From contig DASPKS010000130.1 in NCBI GenBank assembly GCA_035628035.1, positions 1 to 30,975 of the forward strand: a stretch of DNA of 30,975 nt, given 5' to 3'. Positions within the stretch are counted from its first letter, which is position 1; every line of letters starts with the position of its first letter. Of this stretch, positions 30,117-30,975 are shown one piece after another. A model generated the notes under the pieces. The model made no database searches, was not told the origin of the DNA, and saw only the letters and a list, made by a program, of their open reading frames with translations. The stretch comes from DASPKS01 sp035628035. Its GTDB lineage: Bacteria > Bacteroidota > Rhodothermia > Rhodothermales > Rubricoccaceae. The translations under genes and the position numbers were made by a program.

Positions 30117-30975
30117 ATGTCAGACCAGAAATTCCGCGAGGCGATTTCCGCGTTTGGTGCTTCGGCGAGGGCCAAGCTTACCAACCCGGCTGCGAGCGGT
30201 GAGCCCGAGGATCAACTCAGGGCCCCATTAGAGAAATTGGTTGCAGATCTCGCCGCCCTGAGTGGATTCAGGGCACAGGATGTCGCGGTCGTCGGCGAGA
30301 CCTCACTCGCGGATCTCAAAACCCGACCTGATTTTGCCGTCGCCGTCCAGAACGCGTCGGTCGGCTTCATCGAGGTGAAAGCTCCTGGGAAGGGAGCGGA
30401 CCCGCGCAAGTTCACAGCGAAGCATGACAAGGCGCAGTGGGAGAAGCTGAAGGCGCTCCCCAACCTCATCTACACCGACGGCAATGCGTTCAGCCTCTGG
30501 CGGAACGGTGAGCTAGTAGACGAGGTCGTCCATCTTGGCGATGTGGTGGCCGATGGGGCGAACCTTGCTGCACCGCCCGCGCTGCTGTGGTTGTTCCAAA
30601 GCTTTCTCGGGTGGGAGCCAACGCCGCCGCGCACGGCCCGGCAGCTTGCCGACACGAGCGCGCGGCTGTGCCGGCTGCTGCGCGACGAAGTGCTGGAGCA
30701 GATGGAGCAGCGGAACGAGGCGCTGACCAACCTCGCTGCCGATTGGCGCAAGCTGCTCTTCCCGAACGCGAATGACAAGGAGTTCGCCGACGGCTACGCA
30801 CAGGCCGTCACCTTCGGGCTGCTCGTAGCGCGGGCCCAAGAGATTCCGCTGGACCAGGGCCTGGATCGTGCGGCCCGTGCGCTCGGGCAACACAACTCAC
30901 TGATAGGGTCGGCGCTCCGGCTCCTCACCGACGAGGCCGTAGACCGGGCCGCGCTCGACACCTCGATCCAGACGC
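30117..30975 (+). CDS. Restriction-modification polypeptide, N-terminal nuclease part (type IIG/ISP-like)
   Basis: The frame runs from ATG 30117 off the right edge with no stop; 286 residues are visible. The N-terminal 130 residues form a PD-(D/E)XK nuclease domain: P71-D72 in TRPDFAV, then E86-V-K88 in GFIEVKAPGKG, followed by HDKAQWEKLKALPNLIYTDGNAFSLWRNG, a layout typical of single-chain R-M enzymes. A helical region follows (ARLCRLLRDEVLEQM, DGYAQAVTFGLLVARA). The methyltransferase (and any helicase or recognition domain) would lie beyond the window. Codons such as ATT, TTT, TTA, TTG and AAA are commoner than in the neighbours, suggesting transfer. It sits beside a decayed gene fragment, which fits an insertion boundary. 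Confidence 0.78.
   Translation, partial: MSDQKFREAISAFGASARAKLTNPAASGEPEDQLRAPLEKLVADLAALSGFRAQDVAVVGETSLADLKTRPDFAVAVQNASVGFIEVKAPGKGADPRKFTAKHDKAQWEKLKALPNLIYTDGNAFSLWRNGELVDEVVHLGDVVADGANLAAPPALLWLFQSFLGWEPTPPRTARQLADTSARLCRLLRDEVLEQMEQRNEALTNLAADWRKLLFPNANDKEFADGYAQAVTFGLLVARAQEIPLDQGLDRAARALGQHNSLIGSALRLLTDEAVDRAALDTSIQT

Overview
The window is very GC-rich bacterial DNA that fits a member of the Rhodothermota (Rubrivirga/Rubricoccus/Salinibacter-like; inference). The signs are several secreted proteins ending in the 'YPNPFNP ... LGR.V ... PSGVY' type IX secretion sorting domain, a Bacteroidota-type bifunctional GlmU-like enzyme, start codons that lack Shine-Dalgarno sequences and instead follow pyrimidine-rich leaders, and TAnnTTnG-like promoter boxes. 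No tRNA, rRNA, CRISPR array, insertion sequence or prophage was found. Most of the window looks like ordinary, dense chromosome. Only the right edge looks like an accessory boundary.

Layout. 1-927 is the C-terminal half of an outer-membrane beta-barrel protein. 1068-1736 is a DUF6766 membrane protein with an internal duplication. 2010-2728 holds a receiver-only response regulator and a small unknown protein. 2742-5794 (minus strand) holds a thioredoxin-like protein, a cNMP/CBS/DUF294 signalling protein and a translationally coupled GNAT acetyltransferase. 5896-7161 is the GlmU-like enzyme. 7277-8863 is a secreted kelch-like protein whose stop codon overlaps that of a convergent GAF/SpoIIE-type phosphatase (8860-10551). 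10607-13170 (minus) holds a phosphodiesterase, a cupin, an outer-membrane protein and an UPF0173-type hydrolase. 13256-14634 (minus) is a pair: a PD-(D/E)XK-like protein followed by a Rad52-family annealing protein that ends in an SSB-like tip. 14832-19415 (plus) holds a very large peptidase/propeller/barrel fusion, a thioredoxin lipoprotein and an aldo/keto reductase. 19560-21326 is a seven-repeat propeller protein with a sorting domain. 21339-23611 (minus) is a two-component system. 23853-24593 (plus) holds a WGxxG-tailed mini-protein and a paralogue of the small protein at 2459. 24611-27244 (minus) holds a cysteine-synthase-like enzyme and a secreted propeller protein. 27585-29255 is another seven-repeat secreted protein. 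29350-29904 (minus) is a cupin lipoprotein. 30117 to the end is the start of a restriction-modification polypeptide, next to a decayed copy of the start of the cysteine-synthase-like gene.

Themes. The window is rich in cell-surface proteins (four with type IX sorting domains, two outer-membrane barrels and one peptidase-barrel fusion) and in signalling proteins (two near-identical receiver-only regulators, one histidine kinase, one SpoIIE phosphatase and one cNMP/CBS protein). Several enzymes have altered active-site residues: the kinase N-box, the DUF294 metal site, the PLP phosphate loop and a thioredoxin CxxC. The strongest candidates for new biology are the nuclease-like/Rad52 pair, the peptidase-propeller-barrel fusion, the paired intergenic palindromes with compensatory base changes, and the duplicated small-protein family near the receiver-only regulators.
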